From positions 55,529 through 119,528 of the forward strand of contig JAFQUA010000031.1 of assembly GCA_017408725.1 (NCBI GenBank): a stretch of DNA of 64,000 nt. Reading direction: 5' to 3'. Each line of letters begins with the position of its first letter. Positions within the stretch are counted from its first letter, which is position 1. The DNA comes from Oscillospiraceae bacterium (GTDB taxonomy: Bacteria; Bacillota_A; Clostridia; Oscillospirales; Oscillospiraceae). Of the stretch, positions 53,843 to 62,479 are shown piece by piece. The notes beneath the pieces are model-generated. The model searched no databases. It was given only the letters and a program-made list of their open reading frames with translations, and was not told the origin of the DNA. The translations under genes were made by a program, and so were the position numbers.

Positions 53843-54112
53843 TCAGATCCGGTGCATAGCTTCAAAGATGTCCTCCCGCTGAACGCGGATAGACAAACCT
53901 TTTTCCTTGCCCATTTCTTCCATATCGACGCACATCTGCGCCAGCGGAACAGTACAACCGGTAATATCTACAACCATCATCATTGTGAAATATCCCTGCA
54001 TAACTGTCTGGCTGATGTCCAAAACATTAACATTGTAGTCTGCAAGCTTAATGCATACGGCAGCAATAATACCAACCTGATCTTTTCCAACAACCGTTAC
54101 GATGGCTTTCAT
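53843..54112 (-). CDS. ACT-domain protein (UPF0237)
   Basis: An 89-residue protein containing one ACT ligand-binding domain (MKAIVTVVGKDQVGIIAAVC and ISQTVMQGYFTMMMVV). The ATG at 54112 follows GAGGTG; an earlier in-frame ATG at 54148 lies in the Dabb gene. It is the standard partner of UPF0210 proteins and probably senses a small molecule such as an amino acid. Confidence 0.9.
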   Translation of the reverse strand: MKAIVTVVGKDQVGIIAAVCIKLADYNVNVLDISQTVMQGYFTMMMVVDITGCTVPLAQMCVDMEEMGKEKGLSIRVQREDIFEAMHRI

Positions 54113-54122
54113 TGATATCACC

Positions 54123-54404
54123 TCAGAGATCGTAATCTGCCGCAACACGGGTATTCAGGAAGTCCCAGAAATGGTCCTTTGCTGCCAGATGAGCAGGATG
54201 ATTTGCATAGGCAGCCAGTGCCTCACGGCTCTCGAATTCAGAATACAGCGCATAGTCTACGCCCTGATAAGCCTGACGGATCTCCATGTGGGCAAGCCCT
54301 GGGATCACACCTACCAGCGGTTCCAGCTGATCTTTAATGATTTTAACAGCTTCTTCCTTTTTTACGCCCTCTTTTAATGTATACAGAACGATATGCTTGA
54401 CCAT
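54123..54404 (-). CDS. Dabb-family stress-responsive barrel protein
   Basis: A 93-residue dimeric alpha/beta-barrel (Dabb) domain protein that starts VKHIVLYTLKEGVKKEEA and contains the conserved YALYSEFESREALAAYANHPAH. Such domains occur in small stress proteins and in heme- or quinone-binding enzymes; no specific role can be given. It heads the Dabb-ACT-UPF0210 group. Confidence 0.88.
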   Translation of the reverse strand: MVKHIVLYTLKEGVKKEEAVKIIKDQLEPLVGVIPGLAHMEIRQAYQGVDYALYSEFESREALAAYANHPAHLAAKDHFWDFLNTRVAADYDL

Positions 54405-54430
54405 GATAAATCCTCCTTTTTGTTATGCAA

Positions 54431-54462
54431 ATACCGGGACCGGCAATTGTCGGTCCCGGTAT
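54431..54462 (-). terminator. Terminator after the ispH-S1 fusion
   Basis: ATACCGGGACCG pairs with CGGTCCCGGTAT around an 8-base loop, 10 bases after the stop codon on the minus strand. The T-tract is weak (TTTGC), so readthrough into the Dabb gene is possible. Confidence 0.7.
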
Positions 54463-54472
54463 GTAGCGTCAA

Positions 54473-56437
54473 TTATTCTTCGACAGCCTCAGCCTCAGCT
54501 TCAGTTTCTTCTGCAGCGGGCTCCAGCAGAGCACGGATGGACAGAGAGATGCGCTTGTTCTCTGCGTCCACATCGGTGATCTTGACCTGAACTTCCTGAC
54601 CTTCAGCCAGAACATCCTCGGGCTTGCCGATGCGCTTGTCAGCGATCTGAGAAATGTGGATCAGGCCGTCAACACCGGGCAGGATCTCGGCAAATGCACC
54701 GAAGGTCATCAGCTTAACGATCTTGGCATCCACAACATCGCCAATGCTGTACTTGGTCATAAACTGATTCCAGGGGTTCATCTCAGCGGTCTTGTAGCCC
54801 AGAGAGATCTTCTTCTTTTCAGCATCAAAGGAGATGACAAATACATCGATTTCGTCGCCAACCTTGATAACATCAGCGGGGGTCTTGATGCGGTTCCAGC
54901 TCAGCTCAGAAACATGGACCATGCCGTCAACGCCACCGATATCCACGAATGCACCGTAAGAAGTCAAAGACTTGACAGTACCATGGTATTTCTTGCCCTC
55001 TTCGATCTCAGCCCAGATCTTCTCCTGATTGGCCTTGCGCTCCTCAGAAGCAACAGCGCGAATAGAACCGATCACACGGCGGCGTGCGCGGTTGACCTCA
55101 GTAACCTTCAGCTTGACAGTCTTGCCAACCTGACCGGCCATATCACCGCCCTTGGCAATGCCGGACTGGGAAGCGGGAATGAACACACGGATGCCCTTAA
55201 CGGTAGCGACCAGACCGCCCTTGTTCTCCTCGGTGATGACACCCTCGACAGTAGTCTTGTCCTCAACATAGGCAGCCATATCGTCCCAGATCTTCATGCC
55301 GTCCAACTTCTTCTTGCTCAGCTGCACAGTGCCTTCCTGATCGTTAACGCGAACAACGAAAACCTCGATCTCGTCGCCAACCTTCAGAATGTCCTCAGGC
55401 TTCACAGAAGGATCCGCGCTGACTTCGTCATAGGGAATGTAACCAGCGTGCTTGGTGCCCAGATCTACCTGGACTTCAGTGTTGCCGATTCCGGTAACGA
55501 TGCCGATGACCTTATCTCCTGTATTTAAAGTCTTGATGGACTGCTCGAGGAGTTCCTCAAAGTTTTCCTCCTGCACAGCCTCAACATTAGTAATTTCGCT
55601 CATAGTCTTGTTGACCTCCTTTATTATCCACGCCGGCGTAGAAGCGCCAGCCGTGATTCCGATATTATGAACACCACAGAAAAAATCCGGTTCCAGCTCG
55701 GACGCATTGTCCACCAGAACCACCCTGTCACATTGTTCGCGGCAGATAGTGACCAGCCTTCCGGTATTGGAGCTTTTCGCATCTCCAACCACCACCATAG
55801 CTTCACACGAGGCACTGAGCTGTGCCGCCTCTGTCTGCCGAAATTCCGTTGCTCTGCATATTGTATCAAATATTTTCAAGTTAGTAAACTGTTTTTTTGC
55901 AAAATTAACGCTTTTTTTCCAAGAGATTTCCGTAGAGGTGGTCTGCGACACCATGCAAACCGGTAGATCAGGGGAAATATTCTCATTTTCGACCCATGCT
56001 AGCAGTTCCTCAGCGCTTTCAAAGACCCTGCAATCACTGCACCAGCCTGCGATGCCTTCCACTTCCGGATGAGAACGGGTACCCATAATGATGGGCAGTC
56101 TCCCCTCTTGTTCCGCCCGTTCCACAATCCCGTGGATTCGTTTGACAAAAGGACAGGTAGCATCGATTACGGTTACACCCCGCTGTTCCAGCGCTTCACA
56201 AACCGCTCTTGTCACCCCATGGGAACGGATGATCACTGTCATTCCCGGTTCAGCTTCCTCCGGTGATGCAATCACCTGTACCCCCATGTCGTCAAACTTC
56301 TTGACCACATGACGGTTGTGAATAATGGGCCCCAGAGTCACAACCCTGCCGCCGGAAGCAGCCGCCTTTTCAACCGTTTCCACCGCACGGCTGACACCGA
56401 AACAAAATCCGGCACTTTTCGCAACTGTTATACTCAT
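54473..56437 (-). CDS. ispH: Fusion of IspH (HMBPP reductase) and ribosomal protein S1
   Basis: A 654-residue fusion. Residues 1 to about 280 are IspH, the last enzyme of the non-mevalonate isoprenoid pathway, with the three iron-sulfur cysteines in GFCFGV (near 12), DATCPFV (near 96) and DTICRAT (near 195). From about residue 300 there are four S1 RNA-binding domains (starting near GDKVIGIVTGIGN, DKTTVEGVITEEN, GKKYHGTVKSLTSYG and GDVVDAKIVKLMTFG) and an acidic tail. The fusion is known in Clostridia. The ATG overlaps the cmk stop by four bases. Confidence 0.95.
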   Translation of the reverse strand: MSITVAKSAGFCFGVSRAVETVEKAAASGGRVVTLGPIIHNRHVVKKFDDMGVQVIASPEEAEPGMTVIIRSHGVTRAVCEALEQRGVTVIDATCPFVKRIHGIVERAEQEGRLPIIMGTRSHPEVEGIAGWCSDCRVFESAEELLAWVENENISPDLPVCMVSQTTSTEISWKKSVNFAKKQFTNLKIFDTICRATEFRQTEAAQLSASCEAMVVVGDAKSSNTGRLVTICREQCDRVVLVDNASELEPDFFCGVHNIGITAGASTPAWIIKEVNKTMSEITNVEAVQEENFEELLEQSIKTLNTGDKVIGIVTGIGNTEVQVDLGTKHAGYIPYDEVSADPSVKPEDILKVGDEIEVFVVRVNDQEGTVQLSKKKLDGMKIWDDMAAYVEDKTTVEGVITEENKGGLVATVKGIRVFIPASQSGIAKGGDMAGQVGKTVKLKVTEVNRARRRVIGSIRAVASEERKANQEKIWAEIEEGKKYHGTVKSLTSYGAFVDIGGVDGMVHVSELSWNRIKTPADVIKVGDEIDVFVISFDAEKKKISLGYKTAEMNPWNQFMTKYSIGDVVDAKIVKLMTFGAFAEILPGVDGLIHISQIADKRIGKPEDVLAEGQEVQVKITDVDAENKRISLSIRALLEPAAEETEAEAEAVEE

Positions 56438-57114
56438 ACCGGAATTTTCTCCGCAACGATTCCCCGGATCGTATCCACAACGCCCTCAATGTCCATATCC
56501 GATGTGTCCACCTTAACAGAATCCTTCGCCATTTTCAGCGGTGCGATCTCCCGGTGGGTATCCTGATAATCCCGCTGCTGGATCTCCTTGAGAATCGTAT
56601 CGTAGTTCGCCTTTTGACCCTTGGCAAGCAGTTCATCGGTACGGCGCTTGGCACGAACTTCCGCAGAGGCCGTCAAGAAGATCTTTACATTGGCCTTGGG
56701 TAGCACCACTGTTCCGATATCCCGGCCGTCCATGATCACATTATATTCCTTGGCTACATCCCGCTGCATATCCAGCAGCACTTCACGGACGACAGCATGG
56801 GCAGACACCAGACTTGCCTTCTGGGAAATATCCTGAGTGCGGATCTCACCGGTGACATCCATGCCGTTCATGATCATGTGCTGCAGGCCATCTTCATCAT
56901 ACTCAATACCGATGGTCAGCTCATCAATGTAGCGCTCAACGCCATCCACATCCTTGGGGCTGACTCCCAGAAGATCCAGAAAATAGGCAACCGTACGGTA
57001 AATTGCACCGGTATCCACATATTTGTAGCCCAGTTCCATTGCCAAACGCTTGGCAATGGTGCTCTTTCCCGCACCGGCAGGGCCATCGATCGCGATAGAA
57101 TAGGTCTTAGCCAT
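56434..57114 (-). CDS. cmk: Cytidylate kinase
   Basis: Cmk phosphorylates CMP and dCMP. The start MAKTYSIAIDGPAGAGKST (57114) has GGAAGG upstream. The 226-residue protein has the P-loop GPAGAGKST, the YVDTGAIYRT motif, VIMDGRDIGTVVLP and the lid region KRRTDELLAKGQ. The gene commonly precedes rpsA or ispH, as here. Confidence 0.96.
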   Translation of the reverse strand: MAKTYSIAIDGPAGAGKSTIAKRLAMELGYKYVDTGAIYRTVAYFLDLLGVSPKDVDGVERYIDELTIGIEYDEDGLQHMIMNGMDVTGEIRTQDISQKASLVSAHAVVREVLLDMQRDVAKEYNVIMDGRDIGTVVLPKANVKIFLTASAEVRAKRRTDELLAKGQKANYDTILKEIQQRDYQDTHREIAPLKMAKDSVKVDTSDMDIEGVVDTIRGIVAEKIPV

Positions 57115-57130
57115 AACAAACCTTCCTTTT

Positions 57131-58168
57131 TTAACCATTTGTACGGAGCAACGCTAAAGCGGCCGCTTCTTTTGCAACAACCTCTTCCGGCGTGAGCCCC
57201 AGCCGTTTACCCGTATCCTCCGGTGACAGGGGTATCCCCCCCTCCAGACCGAACCGCAGAGTCAAAAGCTTCGCATCCGCTTCCGTAAGTGATGACAACA
57301 GCTCCTGAATTCGCTGACGCATTTGGAAGTAAGCCGTATCCTCAACAGCCTGGGTTTCCTCTTCTTCCGTTTTTTCTTCTGTGGATGCCTTTGCCCGTTC
57401 CATCAGTCTGGCAGCATCCATAGTTTCTGAAACCGCCGTTGCCTCCTCCATTGTCATGTGCAGCTCCAAAGCTATTTCTTCCAGAGTCGGATTTCTTCCC
57501 AGCTCTGTCAGCAGCCGCTCGTCTACCGCGCGGTAATCCTCCAGCGCCTGCCGCAGCTTTTGACCGATGCCGCCGGCTCTGGCCTGCAATACCACTGCCT
57601 TTGCCATGACTATGCGGATTCTGCGCAGGCACCAGGATACAAATTCACCGCCGGCGTAATCCAGAATGGCCTGCCACAAGCCAAGACTTCCTTCCTGGAT
57701 CAGATCCATCAGCAGCACGCCGCGTCCGGTGTGCTCATAAGCAATTTGGATCACGCTGCCCAGCATCAAGTTGGTAAGCGTGGGAAGCACATCCTCGTTT
57801 CCATCCAAATATTCTCCTGCAAGCAACTGGGGATCACCACAGACAGGAATGATCGCAAGTTCTTCCAGATATAACCGCAAGGGGTCATTTTCGTCCAGTC
57901 CTGCGGGCAACCGATTCTCTTTAACCAACTGAGCCTCTCTGCGCAGCCGCAATGCAGTCTCTCCGGTACCGTAAGAGGCGGGCAGATCCGTGATGTCCAG
58001 AAGAACATTGCGCTCTGTTAATAGATCAAACGCTTCTTCCAACGTTTCCTCTGGCTCCGATTCCATTAAAGCCAGAAAGCGGGACGCTGAGAAGCTGCTT
58101 CCAAAGGGCACAGCCCCGATGACCACTTCCCATGCAGATCGTTCAAAGGAAAAATCCCATTGATTCAT
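57131..58168 (-). CDS. Divergent sigma-70 family protein with weakened DNA-binding regions
   Basis: A 345-residue paralogue of the sigma factor encoded just upstream. Residues 1-85 form an acidic helical N-domain similar in position to region 1.1. Region 1.2 (NDPLRLYLEELAIIP) and region 2.1-2.2 (GRGVLLMDLIQEGSLGLWQA, 148-167) are clear, so core polymerase binding is likely. Regions 2.3-2.4 lack the aromatic F-S-T-Y-A/W-x-R-Q pattern (GGEFVSWCLRRIRIVMAK instead), and the region 4.2 helix reads EEVVAKEAAALALL without R-x-R-Q-I-E. It overlaps the first sigma gene by four bases and precedes cmk by 16. It could be a co-sigma, an antagonist or an atypical sigma. Confidence 0.75.
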   Translation of the reverse strand: MNQWDFSFERSAWEVVIGAVPFGSSFSASRFLALMESEPEETLEEAFDLLTERNVLLDITDLPASYGTGETALRLRREAQLVKENRLPAGLDENDPLRLYLEELAIIPVCGDPQLLAGEYLDGNEDVLPTLTNLMLGSVIQIAYEHTGRGVLLMDLIQEGSLGLWQAILDYAGGEFVSWCLRRIRIVMAKAVVLQARAGGIGQKLRQALEDYRAVDERLLTELGRNPTLEEIALELHMTMEEATAVSETMDAARLMERAKASTEEKTEEEETQAVEDTAYFQMRQRIQELLSSLTEADAKLLTLRFGLEGGIPLSPEDTGKRLGLTPEEVVAKEAAALALLRTNG

Positions 58169-59031
58169 TCCAAAAAGTCCTCCAATCCCATACTGGCACC
58201 CTGCTGCTGCAGCCTGTCCATCGCCTGCTTCTCGATCTGGCGAACCCGTTCCTTGGAAATTTCAAACACCTTTGCAATCTCCTCCAAAGAACGGCATACG
58301 CCGTCCTCCATGCCGAAATGCAGCCGCAGGATCTGCTGCTGACGGTCAGTCAGCGTGGAAAGCAGGGCTTCCAGCGTCGTACTCAATTCCTGCCTGACCA
58401 GTTCCTCGTAGGGCTGGGGCGACTGCAAATCCTCCAGCAATACCGCAAGTGTGACATCCTCTTCCCCGGCCGGCGAATCCAGTGAACAAACCTCCGGATT
58501 CAGCTGCAGCAATTGCTGTACCCGGTTTTCCGGAAGCTGGCAAAAATCCGCAAGCTCTTTCAAGGTTGGCTCAACACCGTTCTTTTGCACAAGTGCTGCT
58601 TCGGCCTGAAGCACCTTTCGTATCCGCTCTGCCGTATGGGACGGAACGCGGATCATGCCATGGTTTGCCAGACATCTGGTAATGCCTTGCCGAATCCACT
58701 TGGTGGCATATGTAGAAAAGTGAAATTCCAATGTATAGTCAAATTTCTTAACCGCTGACAGCAGACCAATGCTGCCCTCCTGGATCAGATCTAACAGAGG
58801 AACACCCCGCCCTGCATACTCCCGTGCCACAGAAACCACCAAGCGCAAATTGGAATTGACCATCTGGCGAATGGCTTCCGCATCCCCTTGGGCGCAGCGC
58901 TGGGCAAGCTCACGTTCTTCCTGCACCGTAAGCCGGGGATACCTGCGAATCTCAGCAATAAATTGGCGCACATCATCCTCACCGGAGCCTTGCGTCACCG
59001 GTGTTCGCTTTGTCAGCAGCTCAGATGTCAT
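58165..59031 (-). CDS. RpoD-like sigma factor without region 1.1
   Basis: A 288-residue sigma-70 family protein in the place normally taken by rpoD (after dnaG). Region 1.2 is at 19-39. Region 2 is at about 58-125, with DLIQEGSIGLLSAVKKFD and HFSTYATKWIRQGITR, where the usual second tryptophan of the WW pair is kept and the first is lysine. Region 2.5-3 contains IRVPSHTAERIRK. Region 4 (226-275) has SLEEIAKVFEISKERVRQIE, an intact helix-turn-helix. Region 1.1 is missing and the total length is short for a primary sigma factor. It overlaps dnaG by four bases. Confidence 0.85.
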   Translation of the reverse strand: MTSELLTKRTPVTQGSGEDDVRQFIAEIRRYPRLTVQEERELAQRCAQGDAEAIRQMVNSNLRLVVSVAREYAGRGVPLLDLIQEGSIGLLSAVKKFDYTLEFHFSTYATKWIRQGITRCLANHGMIRVPSHTAERIRKVLQAEAALVQKNGVEPTLKELADFCQLPENRVQQLLQLNPEVCSLDSPAGEEDVTLAVLLEDLQSPQPYEELVRQELSTTLEALLSTLTDRQQQILRLHFGMEDGVCRSLEEIAKVFEISKERVRQIEKQAMDRLQQQGASMGLEDFLE

Positions 59032-60779
59032 GCTTTAAACCCTTTTCTTTCTTTCAATTTATTTTGATAAGCCAGCAGATCGTCCTCTGTTGCCACAGAC
59101 GAAGCCTGATGTTCCGCGCGAATGGTGCGGATGCAATCGTCAAAGGCATCCTGACTGGCCGGCCCCTCCTGCCGCTGGGTGATCCATGTAATATGGGATA
59201 TTTCCTCCTGGGTCAGCTCTTCCAGTACCGCGACAGACACTTCCATACCATGGTCATGCCTCTTCTTCAGCTGTGCAAAAACCCTACCCAAAAGCGCAGA
59301 GGAGAATGCTTCACAAGAAAGATTCTGGGTTTTGTCCAACAATGAAGGATCCCGCAGGATCTGCGCGATCACACGCTCTTCTGCCATGGCGGATTTCATA
59401 TTATCGTAGCGAATGCTGCGGCTTTTGGGCTGCAGCGAAGCAGCAGGCGTCAGATCGATCTTCTCCTGCTTTTTCTTCTGCTGATTCAGTCGCCGTTTCA
59501 GAGCGCGTTCAATCTCATGCTTCATGGCGTCGGCACTCACCTTGGCCGCTTCCGCGACCCGGTTTCCGTAGACCTCCCGCTGAACAGCGCTGCCCAGTGT
59601 GCAGATCAGATCCGCAGATTCCTGCAAATACTTGACCTTCTGCTCATCCTCACGAATATCATACTTCTGCCTTATGGCGTTGAGCTGATATTCCACACGG
59701 TTGGAAGAACCTTCCAGCAGAATCTTAAACTTGTCCACGCCGAATTTCTTCAAAAATTCATCGGGGTCTTTCGCATCCCGGATCTGCAGAACCTTAACCT
59801 GCAGACCGGCCTTTTCCAAAATGGGAATTGCCCGCTTGGTAGCGTTCTGTCCGGCATTGTCGCCGTCATAGATCAGCACTACCTGCTCGGCATAACGGGT
59901 CATCAAGGCAGCCTGCTCTTCGGTAAGGCTGGTGCCCAGGGACGCGATGGCATTATCAAAGCCATACTGATGCAGCGCAACAACATCAATATTACCCTCT
60001 ACCAGGATCAAATAGCCCTGCTTGCTTTTTTTCGCAAGATTGAGGCCAAACAGGTTCTTTCGCTTGTTAAAAATAATCGTTTCCGGAGAGTTCAGGTACT
60101 TGGCTGCATTGGGATCATTTTTAATAACGCGGCCACCGAAGCCGATCACATTGCCCCGGACATCAATGATTGGGAACATCAAACGGTCACGGAACCGGTC
60201 AAAGAGATTCCCGTTTTTCTGGGAAACCGTAACCAGACCGGATTCCTTAAGTTCCTCCTCCGTGTAGCCCTTGGCGCGCATAGCCTTGACCATAGAATCC
60301 CAGCTGTCCGGTGCGTAACCGACACCAAAAGTGGTAAGGATGGACTTGGACATACCACGGCCTAACGCATATTCCAAAGCGCTTTTACCCGCCGGCGCAT
60401 AGAGCTGACTGTGGAAAAACCTAGCCGCTTCTTTATGCAACGCCCAGAGCCGCTCCTGCTGGCGGTAACGGGACTGGTACTGCTCGTCCTCCGGTACTTC
60501 CATACCGGCTCGCTTGGCAAGCGCACGAACAGCATCGGGGTAACTTAACCCTTCCACTTCCATCTGGAAATTGATGACGCCGCCACCCTTATGGCAACCA
60601 AAGCAATAATAGATCCCTTTATCCGGGGCAACGGAAAAAGATGCGGTCTTTTCTCCGTGGAAAGGACACAGGCCAAACAGATTGGCACCGCTGCGTCTTA
60701 AATTCACATACTGACCAACCACATCCTCAATGGGATTGCGCTGTACCAGTTCATCGATAAAAGATTCCGAAAATGCCAT
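59028..60779 (-). CDS. dnaG: DNA primase
   Basis: DnaG makes RNA primers at the replication fork. The 583-residue protein has the N-terminal CHC2 zinc motif (CPFHGEKTASFSVAPDKGIYYCFGC, given by its parts at about 38-63), the catalytic core with IDVRGNVIGFGGR, and the TOPRIM domain (ILVEGNIDVVALHQYGFDN and YDGDNAGQNAT; the first motif has Asn-Ile where Tyr-Met is usual). The C-terminal helicase-interaction domain is present. It is the first gene of the dnaG-sigma-sigma-cmk-ispH run. Confidence 0.96.
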   Translation of the reverse strand: MAFSESFIDELVQRNPIEDVVGQYVNLRRSGANLFGLCPFHGEKTASFSVAPDKGIYYCFGCHKGGGVINFQMEVEGLSYPDAVRALAKRAGMEVPEDEQYQSRYRQQERLWALHKEAARFFHSQLYAPAGKSALEYALGRGMSKSILTTFGVGYAPDSWDSMVKAMRAKGYTEEELKESGLVTVSQKNGNLFDRFRDRLMFPIIDVRGNVIGFGGRVIKNDPNAAKYLNSPETIIFNKRKNLFGLNLAKKSKQGYLILVEGNIDVVALHQYGFDNAIASLGTSLTEEQAALMTRYAEQVVLIYDGDNAGQNATKRAIPILEKAGLQVKVLQIRDAKDPDEFLKKFGVDKFKILLEGSSNRVEYQLNAIRQKYDIREDEQKVKYLQESADLICTLGSAVQREVYGNRVAEAAKVSADAMKHEIERALKRRLNQQKKKQEKIDLTPAASLQPKSRSIRYDNMKSAMAEERVIAQILRDPSLLDKTQNLSCEAFSSALLGRVFAQLKKRHDHGMEVSVAVLEELTQEEISHITWITQRQEGPASQDAFDDCIRTIRAEHQASSVATEDDLLAYQNKLKERKGFKA

Positions 60780-60808
60780 AGTCTGTCCCTCCTTTCCCTA
60801 ATTATATT

Positions 60809-60838
60809 ATTATAACATATTATCCTCGGATTTGCCAA
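60809..60838 (-). promoter_or_regulatory. Promoter of the dnaG operon
   Basis: -35 TTGGCA (60833-60838), 18-base spacer and -10 TATAAT (60809-60814) on the minus strand. It overlaps the last codons of the dGTPase gene. Confidence 0.7.
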
Positions 60839-61833
60839 CCGGCAGGAATGAAAATCTCCGTATATTTATCTACAGCGTAATTATCCGTCATGCCTGCAAT
60901 GTAATCGCAAACCGTACGTTCCATGCCGTCAAAGGAAAGCTGTGGCTGAAAATCTTCCGGCAACGCTTCGGGATGGGAGATGTAATACTCGTACAGTCGC
61001 GTCAGCATATCCTTTGCTTTGGATTCCTCGCCCTTGGCAACCGGATTGCGATACACCCGTTCAAACATAAATGCCCGCAACTCCGCCAGTGCCCAATCCA
61101 CTTTATCACAAAGACGAATTTCCCCCGCTTCCCGGGACACGCAGATCATATCACAAACCAGCGTGTTGATCCGCTGGCTGTGATTGTGACCCAAAACATC
61201 CGAAATTGCTCTGGGAATATCATCATTCGTCAAAATTCCCGCCCGTACCGCGTCATCGATATCGTGATTCACATAGGCGATCTGGTCACTGCGGCGGACA
61301 ACTTGCCCCTCCAGTGTTTCCGGAATGTAAGCGCCAGTGTGTCCCACGATGCCCATCCGGACTTCATGGGTCAGATTAAGTCCCGCACCATCATTTTCCA
61401 GAATATCCACCACACGAAGGCTCTGCTCGTTGTGACGGAATGGTTTCCCCAGACAATTGGACAGTGCCACTTCACCGGCATGGCCGAAGGGCGTATGACC
61501 AAGATCATGCCCCAGCGCGATGGCCTCCGTCAGATCCTCATTCAGCGCCAGAGCCCTTGAAATTGTACGGGCGATACGGGAAACCTCGATGGTGTGGGTC
61601 ATACGGGTGCGGTAGTGATCACCCTCCGGACTCAAAAACACCTGAGTCTTATGCATCAAACGGCGAAAGGACTTAGAATGTACAATTCTGTCGGTATCCC
61701 GCTGATAGCACGTACGCACATCCTCCGGATGTGGATCCTGAGGCACAAGCCGCCCCTTACTCTGGTCGGAAAAAGCCGCCAGCGGATTCAAACGGCGATG
61801 CTCCAAATGTTCCAATTCTTCCCGCACTGTCAT
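60820..61833 (-). CDS. Deoxyguanosinetriphosphate triphosphohydrolase-like protein
   Basis: An HD-domain dNTPase of 337 residues. The start MTVREELEHLEHRRL (61833) follows AAAGGAG. Metal ligands of the HD domain are seen in TRMTHTIEVSRIARTI (His), GHDLGHTPFGHAGE (HD) and later DQIAYVNHDIDDAV. It is of the type 2 family found before dnaG in many Firmicutes; substrate preference is not determined. Confidence 0.92.
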   Translation of the reverse strand: MTVREELEHLEHRRLNPLAAFSDQSKGRLVPQDPHPEDVRTCYQRDTDRIVHSKSFRRLMHKTQVFLSPEGDHYRTRMTHTIEVSRIARTISRALALNEDLTEAIALGHDLGHTPFGHAGEVALSNCLGKPFRHNEQSLRVVDILENDGAGLNLTHEVRMGIVGHTGAYIPETLEGQVVRRSDQIAYVNHDIDDAVRAGILTNDDIPRAISDVLGHNHSQRINTLVCDMICVSREAGEIRLCDKVDWALAELRAFMFERVYRNPVAKGEESKAKDMLTRLYEYYISHPEALPEDFQPQLSFDGMERTVCDYIAGMTDNYAVDKYTEIFIPAGWQIRG

Positions 61834-61852
61834 AGGATCAAACTCCTTTCGA

Positions 61853-62476
61853 TTACACCGGAAACGCGCGGTATTCCTGCCCCGTTTCCATCCCCTCAAT
61901 GGTAGCGGCGCTCATATCAGTCAAGCGGTCAAGAAAAGGCTGGGCCTGTGCCTCCGCCATCAAAATCTCCAGCTCCACCTCAGAACCGAAATCCGTCTGC
62001 CGGATGATGCCGCCAAAAGCGGCTACCTCCAGCTTGACACGCTCATAAAAAGTGTAGGGGCACGGCACATACAGCACCGTCCAAACACGCTTCATGGACT
62101 TTCCTGCCGCATCCACGGCAATCTTTGCCCCCTTTGTATAAGCACGGACCAATCCGCCGGCACCCAGAAGAACGCCGCCGAAATACCGCGTCACCACGCA
62201 GACTACATTGTAAAGCCCCTCCCGCTGCAGCACCTGCAGCATGGGCATTCCGGCGGTACCGCCGGGTTCGCCATCGTCGGAGAACCGAACCGCACCGTCT
62301 TTGATAATGTACGCCCAGCAGTTGTGGGTAGCATCATAATGCTGTTTTTTCATCTGCTGGATCATTTCGAGTGCCGCTTCCTCGGTCTCAACCGGCCAGA
62401 TACGACCGATGAATCGGGATTTTTTCTCTATAAACTCGTCTTCGCCGTATTGGGTTGGAACCAGATATTCCTCCAC
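61853..62476 (-). CDS. YigZ/IMPACT family protein
   Basis: A 207-residue protein with an N-terminal IMPACT domain (KKSRFIGRIWPVETEEAA, RFSDDGEPGGTAGMP, VVTRYFGGVLLGAGGLVRAY) and a C-terminal DUF1949 ferredoxin-like domain. The family is related to ribosome-associated regulators, but its bacterial role is unknown. It lies between hflX and the dGTPase gene, with 3- and 19-base gaps. Confidence 0.92.
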   Translation of the reverse strand: MEEYLVPTQYGEDEFIEKKSRFIGRIWPVETEEAALEMIQQMKKQHYDATHNCWAYIIKDGAVRFSDDGEPGGTAGMPMLQVLQREGLYNVVCVVTRYFGGVLLGAGGLVRAYTKGAKIAVDAAGKSMKRVWTVLYVPCPYTFYERVKLEVAAFGGIIRQTDFGSEVELEILMAEAQAQPFLDRLTDMSAATIEGMETGQEYRAFPV

Positions 62477-62479
62477 AAC

